A DNA stretch of 64,000 nucleotides. Origin: Alentia gelatinosa (Eukaryota > Annelida > Polychaeta > Phyllodocida > Polynoidae). Below the pieces are notes generated by a model. It made no database searches, was not told the origin of the DNA, and was given only the letters and a program-made list of their open reading frames with translations. Made by a program: the position numbers and the translations under genes. Shown here in pieces: positions 19,249 through 33,624 of the stretch. Each line of letters starts with the position of its first letter. Positions within the stretch are counted from its first letter, which is position 1. The stretch is from NCBI GenBank assembly GCA_950022655.1, contig OX465580.1, positions 99,714,797 to 99,778,796 of the forward strand. Direction: 5' to 3'.

Positions 19249-21009
19249 TCTATTGTAAGTGCGATTTTTTTCCTTCGAGAATCATCTACTCAAAGGCGTT
19301 TCAAAACCTAATATTGCTTGCAAGCATGTCACTTATGCGTTCTATAATAAGTCAGGAGTCAATGTCACATATGACTTCACAGGATAATGGTGTCTGTACT
19401 CCTCAGAATTCATTCCTCGGAGAATACAGTGAATAACAGAGTATAGCAATGTCCTCGCATTCGCTCGGTCACTTGTATCTGAAACCAGTCCATATTTTGA
19501 ATGTACTTCAGTTCTTTCCCATTCGATTTTGGTGCACGTGTATCTTTTTTTTCATATATGTCTTAGAACTACTCTTTTATTCAACATGCCTCTAAGGCTG
19601 GCCACCAGATGTTAGCGCTTCGTACTGTTGACGATCGGAGGGCTGCTTGGAGCCAGGATTAAACAGGAGATACCCAGAATGACAGCTGATGACGCGACGC
19701 CTGCGTCGAAGCCGGCGACGAGGGGGAAATGCCGATAGCGTCGGCGCCACCGCTGTGTGTCAGGGTGTGCGGCGCAGGGAAGGGGGCTGTTCCATAGTCA
19801 CCCCACCAGACGGAGATCCTATCTGGGGATCAACTACTCTGCCATGCTGTCACACTACAACTTCACTCTAATTAAATTTATCTATCGGCAAGGCACTGCC
19901 AATGCAGGAATTAACGGGACTTTGCTGCGGCGTAATCGTAGATGGGCACAGCAAAGTCCCTCCTTCCGATTAGAATTAGTAAGAATAGTTACTTTCCAAG
20001 AATTCGAATCTTTTTAGTTAGAATTACCTGGGGGTTCAAGTGAGATGCTTTGAATGTCAACATGTTAACTAATGGAATAGGATACGTTTTTCTATCAAAG
20101 TTCGTAAATAGAGGTACAGACTGTTAATGGAAGTCGAAAGGACTAGGGTTACAGAATACAAACAGAATTCTTGTTTAGTGTTACAACCAGCTAGATAACT
20201 GAGCTTAGTGTAAAACACGAATGCAGCCTTTAAACAGTTTTACATTTACCTCTGTCAATGTGATAGGTACTTTCAAAAGCTATGCATAGTTCAGGCGCTG
20301 TAAAATGGGTAGAAAATGGAAATAAGAAAGAAAAAGACAAACATCAACGTCAGGTTCAAATACTGAAACATGATATGCGAGTAATACGATCTGAAAAATG
20401 AAAATATGTGAATGGTATAGGTACATCAATAACAATGTTTGGTAACAAAACATGGAATTTAATAGATATCGGTAGACACAATCAAATAGACATTGTGATT
20501 TATCAAACATCAATGCACAAATAAATAAAACAACAATGAGAGTAGCATTTCAAACGGGTGAGCGCTATAATCTCCAGATTGCCTCGGTCACTGCCATCCC
20601 GAGAAACCCCATCCGAAAATGTGGTGTCGTTATTCTTAGATCTTCAAATTGGAGTAAATGCCGTTAAAAACGTAGAAAGGGAGAATGACAGTATCGATCA
20701 AGGTTAAAAAGATAAGCCAGTGATGTCACCTTTTTCCCTCTAAGTTGATTTTGACCTAGATGTATGAGCCTAGGGCACAATTTCTTGCTTTAAAAAGCGC
20801 TCTTGCCTTCGTGTCACACCCAAAAAGCAAATGGAAAGATCCATCGACCCGGGACATAATATCATAAAAAGAGACCAGATTGGTTGCACTTTGCTTTAAG
20901 CCAGTGCGTCACTACGTGAAAGGGAAGTCAGAGCATTGGGAGGGATTCTTTTCAAACTTAGCCGAGACTAGCGCGCAGTTTTCTTACCTACGTTCTCTAC
21001 TTATTTTTT

Positions 21010-21330
21010 CAGCAGCTGTATCCAGAATGTTTCTATATAAAAGAGCTACACCCGGAATAACTCCACCCAGAACAGTTATATGTTTATTGTGGATAACTCT
21101 GCCAAAAGCTAATACTTTCAAAGCGATTCTATGCAGATCAATCCCACCTATCCAGCACTGCCAGAAACATCACTACCTAAAGCTATATCTCTTTCAAAGC
21201 AGCCCTAACTAGAACGAAACTACATAAAAGAGCTCGCCTTTAATGTGCTCCTTCCATGGCAGCTCTACATAGAAGGGCTCTACCTAAACATTCCCCATTC
21301 GAAGCAGCTCTACTAAAGACCTAATACAGG
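21010..21330. repeat. Degenerate ~50-bp tandem repeat
   Basis: Variants of 'aaagcagctctacctaaa' recur (for example 'aaagagctacacccgg', 'aaagcagccctaactag', 'gcagctctacatagaag', 'gcagctctactaaag'). It is probably an old, decayed tandem array. Confidence 0.35.
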
Positions 21331-22199
21331 TTCTCCAAGGAAGTGACATCCCTCTTCAAGCTCTAATGAATTGTACCTATTCCCGGTCCTCCTGAATTCA
21401 TTTATTCCCTGTCTACATACCCCATCATGCCCCGAAACGGGGCATCCATTATCTTGACATTACTTTCATAGGTATTTCAGGAAGGTGAATGGAATAAAAC
21501 AATCCAGTGCAAAGAATAAGCTGAGCAGTTGGTGAGACACAAAACACTGCATCGCTAAAGAAACCATGTGAAGACCACCCTTGTCTGCAAAAATAACCTA
21601 AAGGATGAACAGGTGGTCGGAACACACAAAACGCTGCGAGACCCCAAGTACTGTAAGCCTTGGGAAGTCGGCGGATGGAAGACCTGCCGTGAAACTCCAT
21701 CTTGACTTGAATAAGGGAGCAAAAAGAAAGCCATTAAAGCGCCCCCCACTTACTCCTTCTCCGCCTACACCGCGAGCCTTTGAGCAGCTCCTACCGGGTG
21801 GCAGGAGTAGGTCGCTCTGAATGCAACATCCTTATCTTTTGAAAGGTGTCAGTGTGCCTGATGATTGATACGAAGGGATAACTTTAAATGATCAGTAGGT
21901 AACGTTTTGGTAACGGATAAATACATTTAGATCAGATAATACCATGATATGATTTATTCAGTATTACTCTAGTACTGGGGCTCGTGGAATAATATGGGAG
22001 AACGAAACCTTATGCTCTCGTATCATATATCTTAAGACAGTAACTTTTAGTCCCGCGCGAGTATCGTCCAGAAACGTTGAATGAAATATCGCGGGGTTGA
22101 CACACATTGTCCATTCTGTTGAGGCTCAAAAAAAGGTCTCAATGGACGATTTCCCCTAGAGTATCGTAGATGAATTCAATTAACAGAAACAACCCTTAT

Positions 22200-22400
22200 T
22201 ATTCAAACCAGAGAAAATATGTTAACTATGGACCCGAGTACAAACATGTATTATCAGAGGGAAAATATCTTAAATATTCAGTGAGATATATTTATGATTA
22301 TAGATGATTAAATAAGTCAGCCAAAACGTGACTATGTGGCATCACCTCCAGTGAATATAGACTCTCGTATACAGGGCCCCTAGCATGGATTAAAGCCTGT
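22200..22400. repeat. Dispersed repeat, copy 1
   Basis: The part at about 22280-22366 ('tatttatgattatagatga...tatgtggcatcacctccagtg...actctcg') aligns in the same order with 53060-53145 and 37073-37150. Boundaries are uncertain. Confidence 0.45.
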
Positions 22401-25400
22401 TTTGTCTTAGCTGCTAACGTTCAATTAGAACTGAGCAAGGCTAATTTTCTAGATTTTTCTCCCTATGAACTATAGGGGTCATACAACAAAAATGCCAAAA
22501 GCACGGACGACCTTACATTATTCAAGCGGCCCCTGGGTTGGTACATGGAGACCCTCCTCTGTGCACCAAGGAGACCAAGGGATGATGTGGCTCAACTCTA
22601 TTCAACACTTATGGACGACCTTATGGAAAACTAAGACAGTCTTAGCGAACGAACTCAAATATCATCAAACTATAACCCGTGGTCAAGGTACAGAAAATGG
22701 TCAAGATTATGTATACAATGAACCCCTGGTTCCCTTGAATCAGAATTAATCGTGTATGTGATTGCATTACTTTAACTACCTACTGATTTGATTTATCCAC
22801 ACCAACCCCATTTGAAAGGATACATATCGTATTTTTTTCTATTTATGTGCATGAGTATTCATACACAAAATGAAAGGGTTGTGTTGAAGGGCTATGATAA
22901 AATCGTGGTCATTCATGTGGATGCCACATTTTCCCACAATAGTCGAGGTGCCTCACTCTTGAGATGGTGTCATATTGCATAACATCGAGGAGGCCAGACT
23001 TGGGAATTTAAGTATAGACTGACTGTAAAATATCGGTAACATCTTATTCAAAGCAGGTCATTTCGAGATAGACGACCGTCCCCTGGACTAATACACGTGA
23101 ATGAAAGCTCCAGTAACAGGCTGCATTAGACCACAGACTAGGACCAGGGTGCTGGGTCTTGTTCCTAAAGCCTGTCTCAAATAAGATGTTTTAGTCAGTC
23201 ATTGCATTTCCCAGAATGGAGGCAGATGCTATATCATTTCATCAGGATTAAGGTGGAGCTATGAGCAGCGATTTAAGGCTGATGGGGACCTATTTCTATA
23301 ATAACTTCACACCTTTCCCCGGTTTTCAAGAATTCTCGTGTGGTACAAAATTCTCATAGCAACGTGTCATTATTTTGCTTGTCCCAATCTCAAGGACAAA
23401 TGGCAGACATGGAAGGGCACACCTGGTACATAGTCTCAGACAAAGTCCCTGAACACCTACCCTGGGACGCAAGTAGCTTCTGGGAAAACAGGGGCCTTGA
23501 GTGAGGGGTGTGTAAAACATGCTTCCTATTAGCTAAGTTGGGTACTTAGTCGGCGACACATCAGTGGGTAGTTTCTTTCACCAAAAATCTTAAACATGTT
23601 TAAAATGCGAATCTCTTAAGATTCTGTACTTCGGGAATGGAATTTGTCGGCGGTAATTACCCCTATTAATCTTCTCAGAGGAATGAGACCCACCATTCAG
23701 ACGCAAGGACTGCGTTCCAGCACTAAATCTTAGCAGGCTTTGTCTCAGATAAATACCCTGTGAGGTACATGAATCCCTCCGTATGAATTCCCCTTTACTG
23801 TTTCCCATCAACCAGGCTCAGTCCTTTTGTGGTTATGCGTCCAACGTAATTTTGGTACATCTGAAATTTCTCATTGAATCTTTTTATTCAAATCAACCTT
23901 CTCATTTGACATCATAATTTGACTCACAGAACTATTGAGTTCAAAGCATCTTTTTGTAGAATCTTTAAATTACAGGATTCGTAATTTAAGACAAAAATTG
24001 TGCATCAGACTGACCAAAATTGTACATTGGATAACTTAATGCATGTATTCTCTTTAGATGCCCCCCTCGTCGTCAGGAACAGTGTTCCCTACCCTGGCTT
24101 TTTTCTGCACCGTTACAACACCAATATCCTCCTGGCAGGGCACGTGTTGGGCGGTGATTGGGAGGAGAGTGGACTGTCGTGGCCTGTTTCCACAAGACGA
24201 GATAGGCGATGAAGGTTGACGTGAGAAACGGAGAATAACGCCCCTGGTATCACCCTCCCTGCACAGTCCAGCCACTTCACATCTTCAAACAGTGCTATCA
24301 GTTAAGGCTACCTCAACACCTCCGCCTCCAACCAATATACCCGATGTTTCTAGACTGTTGACAGACCTATTAATAGATTTTCTTGATATGAAAAAGAACT
24401 AGTTGGCCAGTCCATCTCCTCTCCATTATTTTAAACATTTCCAATGCCTTTACGATTTTTGCATTATGCAGATTTGATGCATGTTTTATTGTGGTTGGTT
24501 GAAGGAAGAGCATTCCAAAAATGAATGATACGCATCCGCCCAGTCAATCTCGATTTTTAACCAGTAAACGACAGCTGTATTCGCCAACATTCTATATTGG
24601 CGTTCTCCATCGCTTTGCAAAGTTATAATTCCCAATAAAAGGGTTCCTAATTACTAAATGGAACTGGCTGGTGATTTCATACCATATCGATCACGGATGA
24701 ATCGTTGCGGAAATAAAGATGAACCCACTGAAAATGGTAAAATTGACAGTGGAACGGGATGGGAGAAAAATGTTATTTTTATGGATGAATTCTCTTTGAA
24801 GCAAACTATGCGCACTGCAATCTTGCCAGGAAAGAGTGTTTTAACGGCGAGCAATTGCAGACCGGATGAATTGGGTTACCCTGTATGAAGGCCTATGTGT
24901 ATGGTAAGCGTTATTCGTATTTTGACGGTAAGCATATTGCGTTGTACACTACACAACCAGATGGCCAGTTGGGTGCAGGGCTTCTAGAGGTTCCTAATAT
25001 TCTAGACTTTGTAGTATTTCCGCGCACAATTTCATCATATCATGTCTGATATCTGAGGCCTGGTGATATACATGGGGATAGCATAGGTCGGACTACACCT
25101 GCGGCCTTTAGGCTGATATTGCATTACTTACACAAGGGAAGCCACATGGGAAGCCACACAACTTTAACATGGGGATCCATTGAAGTAAGTACTTTTCTCA
25201 GGAGGGTGTAGGTTGTATGTCGGCGATACAGCCATAGGGACCACTGGATATGGGAGTTTTATATAGAATGTTAACAATATACAAATATTCCGCTGTGCGG
25301 AACTCGTGGCAGCATGGGCTGCATATGAATCTACTTTATATCCTGAAATTGTCTTTTGCCGTGATCGCTTCTCCCAAAGAGGCTTTTCGAATAACATACA

Positions 25401-28299
25401 ACCTTGATAATTCTTCATCTACACTCAATTGCGTCAGATGCAGCTGAGATGGATATTGATATCACCACTTAGCAATATTAAACCACCAGCGGTCAATGAC
25501 CTACAGTACGAATTGCTATTTGCAGCAGGCCTTTACCTTTCACCCTATGCCACTGACTTCAGTATTGGGATTTTTTTTAAAAAGGATGTAGGGGTAATTG
25601 GACGAAGGCTCTTCTTCCCTGCGGATTGCATGTCGTTCTTTCTTGCCGCGTCTTGCTTGGCAGCAGTGGGAAGCATGTTCCAAGCTGTTCACCATATCTG
25701 GACGTTGAACTGGAGCAAGCATCAAAGCTGCTACAAGGTCCGTCATGTCAATTCCAACCCCGCCTCAATCTCACTACTCCAGAGAATGTTTAATGTAAGC
25801 GCACGTGGGCCATGTATGTTTGACCCTACCCGTACATTCCTACACCTACAGTCCTCCTCCTGTACCCTCCTACACACGCAGCCTAGCCACGTCTAATGTA
25901 GACTAGCATCACCTTCCATCCATCTCTATTTGATTCGCCTGACCTGGCGCTCCAGCTGTATTTCCACACTCCGGAGGTCCCCCCCGCCCTCTTCTACTAA
26001 GCTGTCCTATGCCCCAGTCTTTCCCTGCTGTCTGTTCTTCCCCCAGTGCGGATTGAATCAGTCTGGGCCCGGCACCTTTACCGTCTCCACCAGGGATTGC
26101 TTGGTCGCCTGTAAAGGTCGGCAGTCAGTCGGCATCGCCCGAGCGGGGAAATGTCGTCTGCTTCTTGCTACTCACTTTCTGCTTACTTTTGCCCGCCTTC
26201 TCTCACCTTCGCCCGCCGCCGGTAACCCTTTTGCTAATACGCATGAGTTCCCTCGTTCTCTGACCTTTGTTTCTTGCCTCTTACTACACCGTATACCCCA
26301 TTCGTTACGTATTATTCTCATTATGGTCTTTAAATCGACTAACCTTTTTCGTTCATCATCCAACTTTTACGTACAAACTGAAGCCACAGTTCTTTATTGA
26401 ATATAACATAGTACCATACCATATTCATAAGAGGATTTGATTTTTTTCAGTTTCCAGTCCCTGGTGCATAGATGGATGTAGATCTGTAAAAACATTTGGA
26501 TCCATCTAAATTTGTACGGTCAAGTACACGTAGGCATGGTGTACCTACCTGACCTCTCAAAAACCCTAGACACTGACTACTCCTACTCTCCCTCTTCAGC
26601 ACTCTATTTCCCCCGTCTTCCTCCATTACAACATACAACAAAACATACGGATGTATCCGATCAATGCAAATAAGAATGTCTTTACTCTATCAAATATTTG
26701 ATAAACTGATTCAACAAAACCGAACCTATCCCCTTTGAGGTCTGAATAAAAGCAGAAAATATCTTCAAAGCCCTTCAGATATTCCTCGACTGATTGAACC
26801 TGATCATGAATAAAATCGCAACTTTTAACAAGGTTTGGGAGCAATGATCAATTGAGATGCATTATGGAACATTCATATAATCCCTAGGACTCTAGTGGTG
26901 ACAATACAAATTCATAATTGCAAGGTACAAAACTTAATCTTACAATCAAAACTTCAACAATGAGGCAATGCGCTAATAAAAGAGGCAATGCGTCAATTTG
27001 CACATGGATTCTCTGGATGAATGAGGTCGAGAACAACGGGAGTGACAGTGTTGCTGAGGCAGAGAGCCACATTCCGTAACAGCTGTAACAATGGCATTAA
27101 CAACACTGTCTTTCAGAGTCTTGCTCCTGCCAATAACTTGCTGAATGTCATATCAGCTCTCCGCTCCTCTGTTCGGTGTCAGCGAGAGATCTCTCTTGAA
27201 GCCTCACCAACCGGTCATTTTATTCTCACTCATTCCCATTGTCCCTCTTTATCTACTAATCATCCCTCACCACATTAGGTGGTCAGTTGGGATGCCCCAA
27301 TACGCTGGACTATCATTGGGCCTGCCCTTACGCTCACTGTGTGAGCCTGGGTCATGTGACCATCTCCAGTCCCTGTACATGTCCCTTTGTCTGGCTACCC
27401 ATTATCTGGTTTTATCCTACATATCTGTTGATGCCCTACATATCCTGTGGTGCCTTACATATCCTGCGAGAAATGACTAGGAACGTATACATTGATACTT
27501 ATAAATAAACCTATACTTTCCCATTTACTCGACCACTAGTCCTAGGTTGGCAAAAAGAAATCCTTATACATTGCACTACAGTATATCAAAATTACTTAGT
27601 ATAAACAAGTAATATCACGTGATTGGAAAGCGTACTCCTGACAGCCGCATGTTCAATATATTGCGGCATGTACGTTTTCCACAGAGCAGTATATTTCCAG
27701 TCTCTATCTGTCTAGTTTACACCATCCCGCACTCAGACACCGTGACATACTAACTCAGAACAGAAGGTAAAATTCAGAGGAATAAACATATCTACAGACA
27801 AGCTTAAAAATTACTTAGTATAAACAAAGAGCGTACAAATATTTCCCTAAAAAATGATACTGTCATTCTCCCACATTCCGTCTGCTTTCAACCGCATGCT
27901 CTGATGAAATTCTCACGGTCGGCAGTACCGCAACCTTCATCTTTATTCTTATTTACGATTAGTTTTCATTTTCAAGGATAGACAAATCGTCTACCTGAAG
28001 TCACTGTAGCTGCATTCAGATCAATTAGTATCATGAAATGAAACCTTTAACACGGTATACATACATGTCATATAATAGAACAACTTCAATGGCAGTTTCA
28101 ACATCACGCAACATCGACACAATGACAATCAATACGGAAGAACATGGGATAATTCTCATGCGACACGTCGTATAATTCCAGCATCGAGAGCAAAACCCAA
28201 ACTTACGTGTAACTTAATCAAAAGTGAGTACCTGCACAGATTTGCATTAAAACAATTTGGAATTTCACGCTAATTTCGAACAGTACGTGATTATATATG

Positions 28300-28380
<81 letters not shown>

Positions 28381-31099
28381 TGAGTCCTTCGACAGGAAAT
28401 AAAATAGTGAAGATATTGTTTTTTGCGCATCGTTATTAGTCTCCTGGCATTGATTCATGATTCCTACTGTTTCCTTGACAGACCTCGGAAATGTTCTCAT
28501 TGGTAATAATTTTTAGTGGATTATTTAGCTTTATTTGCCAACTTCGCTTCTTTTAACGTTAATAAAGTATACTTCTGTGTTTCCCCATGCAAACGCTGAG
28601 GAACACCTACAAAACTAAATGCTTGCATCTATTAATGCTGACGCTTATAATGCGTTGTGAGAGTGTGCGTTTGAGTGTCTGCTGATACAACTAGCTCCAC
28701 GGGTAGTGCTGCCAGCCCCGCGGCTCAACACATTATCCAATTTGCTTTGTGGTGCACTAATGGCCAACAGCAGCCGGTTTGCTCTTCATACAGTATGCCG
28801 CTGTAATAGATCCCCATGGCTTCACGAATGTCTAGAATGGTGGAAGCATCATTTATGTTGTCGTTTGACTTTGCTGAAAGCTACTCGTAAGCCTCCCTTA
28901 GAACTGACCATTTCTACCCGGAAATGGAAAGACTTAGCCACTTTTTCAGATATTTAGTTTCAATATGAGGACCATTGAGGAGTCAGCACCGTATTTTCCG
29001 GATTTGTCAGGGATCCGACCTCGTCGGATACGTGTTGTCGATCATTGTCAGAATATCATGATACTGACTACCAAGTACTGATTACCTTCAAACCCAGCGC
29101 TCATGGTATATTTGAATATGTGTAATGCCGTACTGAAGGGCTGACATTAATATGGTGTACATTTTATCAGGCACGTTAAAAGTTAATAATTTATCAAATA
29201 GAATCAAATATTAATCTTCCAAAGGCTTGTTGTTTGACTGTATCTGGCAGTAACGACCAAGGCGAGAAGCTATAACTGAATGACACAGCCATCCCTGGCT
29301 CTGTCTGACGCCCTAACCAGGCGCCATCCTACCTTATAGATATTTAACCATATATCGATAGTATCTTTTCATCCACTTTAATGGGGTAGAACAGATTAGG
29401 AGGTGCTTCTTTTACTAAATATTTTCAATTTACATAACGATATACATGATTTATTGACAATGTTATGCACAATATGAGAAAGAGAGCTCTTTATTGTATT
29501 TCCATCTCATCCCAGCGGCTATAGCTGATATATGACTGGTGGGTTTCTTCTCCCTGCATTTGTACTATAAGTAAGTACAATTCGGAAATTATAATTATCA
29601 CCAGTGAAGGAGCACAGGCTGAGGGTACCCAATATCATAAAAGTGGTATTTTTAACCTACTGTCGAAAGTTAACGGATGATGGAAAAGGGTTCATCGGCA
29701 GCTTACATCACAAACAGAGGAAATGGGCATCTAGGATGGGACGCATCAGCACGGTGCAGCTCATCGGAAATGGTTTTCTCATCTGAATAATTATCCACTG
29801 ATCGTTCTGACGCTATCCATTATCACCATCACACATCAGGTATTCCTGGACATCTTACATTTACACAAATATGCCCCACTGTCAGCGCGCTTTACATTTT
29901 AAACCATGAAAATGGAACGGCACCAAGTAATATATTGCCTTTTGTACTGCAAAGATTTGTCCATAGTAATACTTCCATGGACATTAAGAAACATGCGAGG
30001 AATATGAACGAGGCGTTTAAAACAACCATCGAACATCTGCCCACTGCCAGCTCGGCCTTTCAGTGTGGTCGGAATACAGATCTTGTGAATTCACTGATGC
30101 CGTTTGGAATCATGTGTGTATTTGTCCAAGCCTTTCACGTTTAGCGTCTTTTAAGTTGAACTCAGAAGGAGGAAACGCTCTGACAGCTCGACATGCCTGA
30201 AACGAAGTCGCACATCTTAGCAAATGCGAACTGTTCAGAGCAGGTGGTTTTAACTGGTAAATGTTCCTCCTGCCTATGTCTTAGGCGTCTGAGACATCTT
30301 AATAGCATTCGTATCAGTGTTTCCGACACTCATTGTACACTATAAAATAATATACACATTTCAGAAGCGAGACCACAGTGTAAATCAACCAGACTTGGGT
30401 ATACTGAGATTTATTCTATTCAAAGTTGTAATTATCATCCTGAATAATTAACTAGAGCGTAAAATTTGTACTGATAAGTACTGTATTGATTTACGTTCTC
30501 CGGCTACTTCGAAGTGCAATAGTATCAATGTTTAACTATATATAAATCCGTTCACTGTCTACGCCTACCGCGCATTATGCATGCCCCATACGTCTAAATT
30601 AGGTAGTTAATAGTGAACTTCACGTCAGCGGGACTGAGTACACAGACCGGTGTAGGGATTAGAAGAGAACTCTGAATTGGCTTGGACCCCCATTTCCGTC
30701 GGCGTGTTCCCAGTGAAAAAGCTGATACTGTCTAGCAGCCTCCCAATGTGATCCCTGCAGCATTTGCGGCGCGGTGTTGCGGCCACTCCATCCGCACTGA
30801 GCACCTCTATGTCGGCGCAAACATGGCTTCATCTGCTCCTATTTGCTCGCAGCATTAGCCCGGCTTCCCCGGCGCGGGGCTCGTGCAACAATACGCGCTG
30901 GTCTGCCCCGACCCGCGCGTTTGCCGGGCTAATAAGCCGCTTGGGTCGGTGTTGACACGTCGTCGGAGAGGACTTCTGAGGGCGCTGGGAGACCGGGAAC
31001 TCTTGACAGGTCAGACGGGAGGCTACGTCTAGCTTGTCGATCAACACCCCACGGGTCGTGCCCGGTGATCCGTATCGGGTGCACCGGTCGAGCTGAGAT
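22401..31099. other. Long stretch without supportable genes
   Basis: It contains a (TA)n array and otherwise mixed-sequence DNA. Long open frames at 25429-25896 and 25930-26400 are rich in Ser, Pro, Leu and Cys and show no domain; they look like chance frames in locally stop-poor DNA. A GC-rich patch begins near 30740. Confidence 0.4.
28294..28379. repeat. (TA)n microsatellite
   Basis: About 85 bp of TA, the longest pure array in the window. Confidence 0.95.
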
Positions 31100-31730
31100 C
31101 GGAGTAATCCGGTAGGCTTCGTAAATATGGATACTTGTGGATGGTGGCCCAGGCGAGTGATGATGGAGGGCGGCGGACTGGTGGCTGGGCGGGCGTGGGG
31201 GTTGTTGAGGAAGAACGGCCGGTATGGAAGTTCCCATGGGTCTGGTGCGCATACATATGACATTTCCACCTTTCGCCTGCCCCCTGCACTTAATACCACC
31301 CCATCTTCTCTTGCTCATACATCCGTTACAGGATATTACCCCCGGAAATATATACATAGAGCGACACTGTCGTTACCACCATCGCATCCGCCTTTGCCGC
31401 CAGCACAGCGAACAAATGAACATGGTGTTTACATACAATTTCCATTTCCGCCCATCTCCCTTTCCCCATTTCCCTATGCACCCACCCATCCCAACCAGCA
31501 TCCCTCACCTCTACCCCTCGGCAGGAAAACCTCATTAAAACCTCCACCAGATGGCGCCCCGCTGATATCCACCAACAGGAATCACCGGAACGAGGCTCTG
31601 GCCGAGCTGCTCTTTTCCGCATCATTTGCAGTTCGTTACGGGTGGATATATGAGCATGAAGGTGTCGTGTACGCGGGGTCGGCAACGGCTGGATGTCCGT
31701 TGAAGTGACCCCCAACCAGCAGGTAAATGC
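31100..31730. other. GC-rich island with chance long frames
   Basis: Both strands carry long open frames because stop codons are rare, and none shows a domain. Near the end, an ATG (31693) opens MSVEVTPNQQ up to a possible donor CAGCAG|GTAAAT at 31723. This might be a first coding exon but is too short to support. Confidence 0.25.
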
Positions 31731-31877
31731 AATTGCCTTTCAAAACCGGATGCACGTGTGTCCGGGGTCAGGTGGTGCAGCGGCTAGGGCCAGTGGACGT
31801 TAGTGACACTGGTAATACATACACGTCAGCCACTACCTTCATTAGCGGCTCACAGGAAGGCGCGCGCATCACTTGCA

Positions 31878-31912
31878 TTTCCGGTCCTGCCCGTGGTTAG
31901 CAAGATGGCGCT
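31878..31912 (+). promoter_or_regulatory. ETS plus YY1-like motif pair
   Basis: ATTTCCGGTCC (an ETS core, TTCCGG) is followed about 20 bp later by CAAGATGGCG, close to the YY1 word AAGATGGCGGC. Together they are typical of TATA-less housekeeping promoters read to the right. No exon can be linked to it. Confidence 0.28.
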
Positions 31913-32250
31913 CCATTTGGGAGGCTAGGCATTGTCGGGTTTGACTTTGCTTACCAGAGGAACTGCTTATGCTGTTGCATCAGTGAGAAACATGATGTGG
32001 GAGAAGGAAAGTGTCAATGTGAGGGTTTTGGTGGAGATGGGATTGAACCATCTCTTGGTCTTCATGTAGACCCTGATGCACACACACATGCAAATATATT
32101 AATCTGAGTTCCATTATATGTGCTCTCCTACATTTGTATGTCTGTGTTATCACTGAAAGAAGTTCAGTATCTGCAATATTCCCTACGAACCTCTTGCAAT
32201 GTTACAGCTCAAAGTTTCACATAACAGTCGTTTTTTGCATCTCTTCTACA

Positions 32251-32284
32251 CATATATATATATATATATATATATGTATATGAT
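32251..32284. repeat. Short (TA)n microsatellite
   Basis: TA array ending in TATGTATATGATATA. Confidence 0.85.
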
Positions 32285-33436
32285 ATATGAAACCTCAGTT
32301 ATTATTCATGGGAAGCAGTAAATATTGGACAAACGGTAGGGTGTATAGGGTACTGCGAAAAGCTGATGGTTCTACTAAGGGTGCAGATGATGATGGTGAT
32401 GGCGCCTATGGCGAAGCTTGTTGGCAGTGGAGATCTACAGTCAGCACTGCTAGTAGGCAGTCAGTGGTGATAGTGAAGCGAGGGCAATGAGGACAAATGA
32501 AAAAGTGAGCAGCTCGGGTCTACCTCGGACATGCACGCACGCAGGGCGGGCAGATTTCCCGGCTTAGTAAAGCCCAACGGCCTGGTCTCAGTGCCTGGCT
32601 AGATGAGAGGTCATGCAATGGGGACTGTTGAAGCATGGGTCGGGGTGCAGTCAGCATATACAGATCACAAGGCGCCGGGTAGAGTAGCTCTTCTATAGCT
32701 CCACCCTTTTACTTGTAACCAGTCAGATCTCCGTTCACTACCGTCTAAACCTTCCACAGCCGCCACCACACACTCCCAACCCTGCTGCCCGAGTGACCAC
32801 CAATAAAACCGAAGGCTGTTCTCATGCCATCTAATCATCCAGTCCTTCATCAAATCCCCTCCGTCTTCCTGTAATCTAGTCGGGCGTCGGGGCAATGACC
32901 TTTTTTTAAACCGCTGACGCTCGTGATGGCTGGCCTACCGAACGTTTCCGATTCGCAGTCCTTCTTCCAGGACGCCGAAGCAGAGTCAATGTCACCATCA
33001 ATGTGTCGCCACTCCAACCCCTTCAATCCCACTACGGACTCTCGAAATGACCATTCACGATCAATTTTGCGTGAACATCATCAACGTGCGATCAGTGGGT
33101 CAGTCTTTCTTCTCGCCTGTCCGTCTCCGTTACTCTCGCCCTCTGGTTGTCCCTTTGATGCATCCGGGTCGATCAGTTAAAGTTCCAGTACCCGTGAAAA
33201 AATCCGGGAAGAGAACCTTGCCGTGCTTTTACTTTTGTCACACGTTGTCAGTGCTGGCAACACCTCTGCTTTTTGCTTGGAGGTGAGAGGGAAGGCCGAG
33301 GAGGCGTTAAGACACGCCTACAATCAGGTACGGTATAGGTCGATGAGAGGTTTCTAGGAGAAAGTCCGCCATCAGCAAAATAGTGGGTATGATCATTTAT
33401 TGAGCAACATATAAAAATATTTAATTATATTATGTA

Positions 33437-33576
33437 CAGTAAAACCCCGCTTCTGGGACACATCGCTTAAGTGGACACTTTGCTCGGAATAGAATTTTTT
33501 TTGTTTAGTTTATTTTAACCACGCTTAAGGGGAACTTTGCTTGGAATGGAGGGTGCTCTTATGTGGGGTTTTATTG
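33437..33576. mobile_element. 140-bp pogo/Tigger-like MITE
   Basis: It starts CAGTAAAACCCCGCTT and ends with the inverted, slightly changed form ATGTGGGGTTTTATTG. TA stands outside both ends (33435-33436 and 33577-33578). The interior repeats 'cttaagtggacac' and 'tttgctcggaat', which ties it to the terminal fragments at 646 and 17949. This is the only copy in the window with both ends. Confidence 0.75.
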
Positions 33577-33624
33577 TAGTTGCTTGTTATCATTTCCTTA
33601 GGGATCCCAGCTAGTTGGGAAATT

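Larger units (their letters stand above)
18108..22169. other. Low-information stretch with small repeats
   Basis: No protein-like frame is convincing. At 19010-19110 the phrase 'gaataaacccatttatc' contains an AATAAA word and could be a retroelement 3' end, but no partner is seen. A loose ~50-bp repetition lies at 21010-21330. Confidence 0.4.

Noticed and set aside
25429..26400. Two adjacent ~155-codon plus-strand frames
   Set aside because: Composition is Ser/Pro/Leu/Cys-rich without any domain, and the region simply lacks stop codons. No splice or family support.
31127..31708. 193-codon plus-strand frame
   Set aside because: It lies in a GC-rich island with long open frames on both strands. 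The sequence is low complexity and shows no motif.
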